The notes under the pieces: generated by a model
The model's database searches: none
The model's input: only the letters and a program-made list of their open reading frames with translations
What the model was told of the DNA's origin: nothing
Position numbers and translations under genes: made by a program
In this document: in pieces, positions 63,787-64,000 of the stretch
How the letters are laid out: each line of letters begins with the position of its first letter
Position numbering within the stretch: the first letter of the stretch is position 1
Source: Hippasteria phrygiana
Lineage: Eukaryota; Echinodermata; Asteroidea; Valvatida; Goniasteridae
Assembly (NCBI GenBank): GCA_037893225.1
Contig: JAZGUH010000373.1
Span: 310,001 to 374,000, forward strand
Direction of reading: 5' to 3'
Length of the DNA stretch: 64,000 nt

Positions 63787-64000
63787 CATGAAATATCAAC
63801 CAAATTCAGTAATTTTGACATGTATGGATAGCTTAGATCTGGCGCTACATGTTGCAATTATCGGCGGCTTCTTAGAGTTAACACTTGTGGAGAAAATTCA
63901 AACCTCGCAATGTTTATTTTCTTTCCGGCCAACATCTGTGTACATGTTACCGTCTATTTATTGCTCCATGCATGTCAAATTCCCTGGGGTATGGACTTGC
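63787..64000 (+). repeat. Partial monomer at the window edge (type J, 214 of 232 bp)
   Basis: Has 96C, 156A, 166G and 186A. It is cut by the end of the window at cp214. It corresponds to the J at 57987, so the 5.8-kb duplication continues past the edge. Confidence 0.93.

Larger units (their letters stand above)
1..64000 (+). repeat. Tandem satellite DNA array, 232-bp monomer, 275 full copies plus one partial
   Basis: The sequence returns to the same phase (catgaaatat...) every 232 bp from base 1 to base 64000 with no interruption. Seven units are 230 bp, giving 268x232 + 7x230 + 214 = 64000. Every unit has the same orientation, and I found no inversion, insertion of foreign sequence or larger indel. 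Variation is almost wholly confined to about 35 diagnostic sites that recur in many monomers; only about a dozen substitutions look private to one monomer. Each unit carries a BglII site (AGATCT, cp49-54) that I saw change in no copy. Such an array is eukaryotic satellite DNA by its size and higher-order structure. The species, the family name and any centromeric role are not shown by the sequence. Confidence 0.98.

Noticed and set aside
1..64000. Open reading frames of 75 to 122 codons in nearly every monomer on the + strand
   Set aside because: They are a by-product of the repeat. 232 is not a multiple of 3, so successive units change frame. The longer ones need a TTG start. The 230-bp units shift the frame, and 113T, 178A and 120A create stops. 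Of about 20 diagnostic sites before cp150, only about three (16, 73, 86) are synonymous, so there is no sign of selection on a protein. I see no homology to a known protein.
1..64000. CRISPR array
   Set aside because: The repeats are contiguous 232-bp units without unique spacers, far longer than CRISPR repeats.
1..64000. CENP-B box (YTTCGTTGGAARCGGGA) or similar centromere protein site
   Set aside because: I looked for the core NTTCG....CGGG pattern on both strands of the monomer. The closest stretch, the CCCGG at cp138-142 of A and D types, lacks the required TTCG half at the right spacing.
1..64000. Transposon or retroelement, rRNA, tRNA or telomeric repeat inside the array
   Set aside because: No break in the 232-bp phase exists that could hold one, and the monomer itself shows no tRNA- or rRNA-like segment, terminal repeat or poly-A tail that I can recognise.
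1..64000. Naming a known satellite family or species
   Set aside because: The monomer length and sequence do not match any family I can recall with confidence, so a name would be a guess.

Overview
The whole 64,000-base window is one uninterrupted, head-to-tail tandem satellite array. The monomer is 232 bp and about 40% G+C. I count 275 complete monomers plus a 214-bp partial one at the right edge. Of the complete monomers, 268 are 232 bp and seven are 230 bp. All lie in the same orientation. I see no unique sequence, transposon, RNA gene or credible protein gene. Long homogenised satellites with multi-level higher-order repeats (HORs) are typical of eukaryotic centromeric, pericentromeric or other heterochromatic DNA. 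I do not recognise the monomer as a named family, so I do not name an organism or claim centromere function.

In this report cp means position within the monomer, with cp1 being base 1 of the window. Monomers start at 1+232k up to 1161. Each 230-bp monomer then shifts later starts by -2, and from 13675 onward starts are 13675+232k to the end. Monomer types are named by diagnostic bases; the key is in the two domain entries.

Layout. Domain I (1-14602) is built of types A to I. A 17-monomer HOR of exactly 3,940 bp occurs three times (1-3940, 5795-9734, 9735-13674), with an 8-mer at 3941-5794 and a four-monomer remnant at 13675-14602. Domain II (14603-59146) uses a different type set (H, J, L, N, P, Q, R, S, U, V, W, X, Y, Z). 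Its HORs run 15-mer, 13-mer, 14-mer, 17-mer, then three mega-repeats of 38, 42 and 37 monomers (8.8, 9.7 and 8.6 kb), each with nested 6-mer or 14-mer duplications, then an 11-mer and a 5-mer. A mixed zone (59147-62162) combines types from both domains. The last 1.9 kb (62117-64000) repeats 56317-58200 at an offset of exactly 5,800 bp (25 monomers).

No genes work together here. The biological content is the history of the array. Mosaic monomers record unequal crossovers and conversions, some mappable to intervals of about 25-60 bp. Shared private mutations order the duplications in time. Few monomer-private substitutions were noticed, which points to recent and continuing homogenisation.
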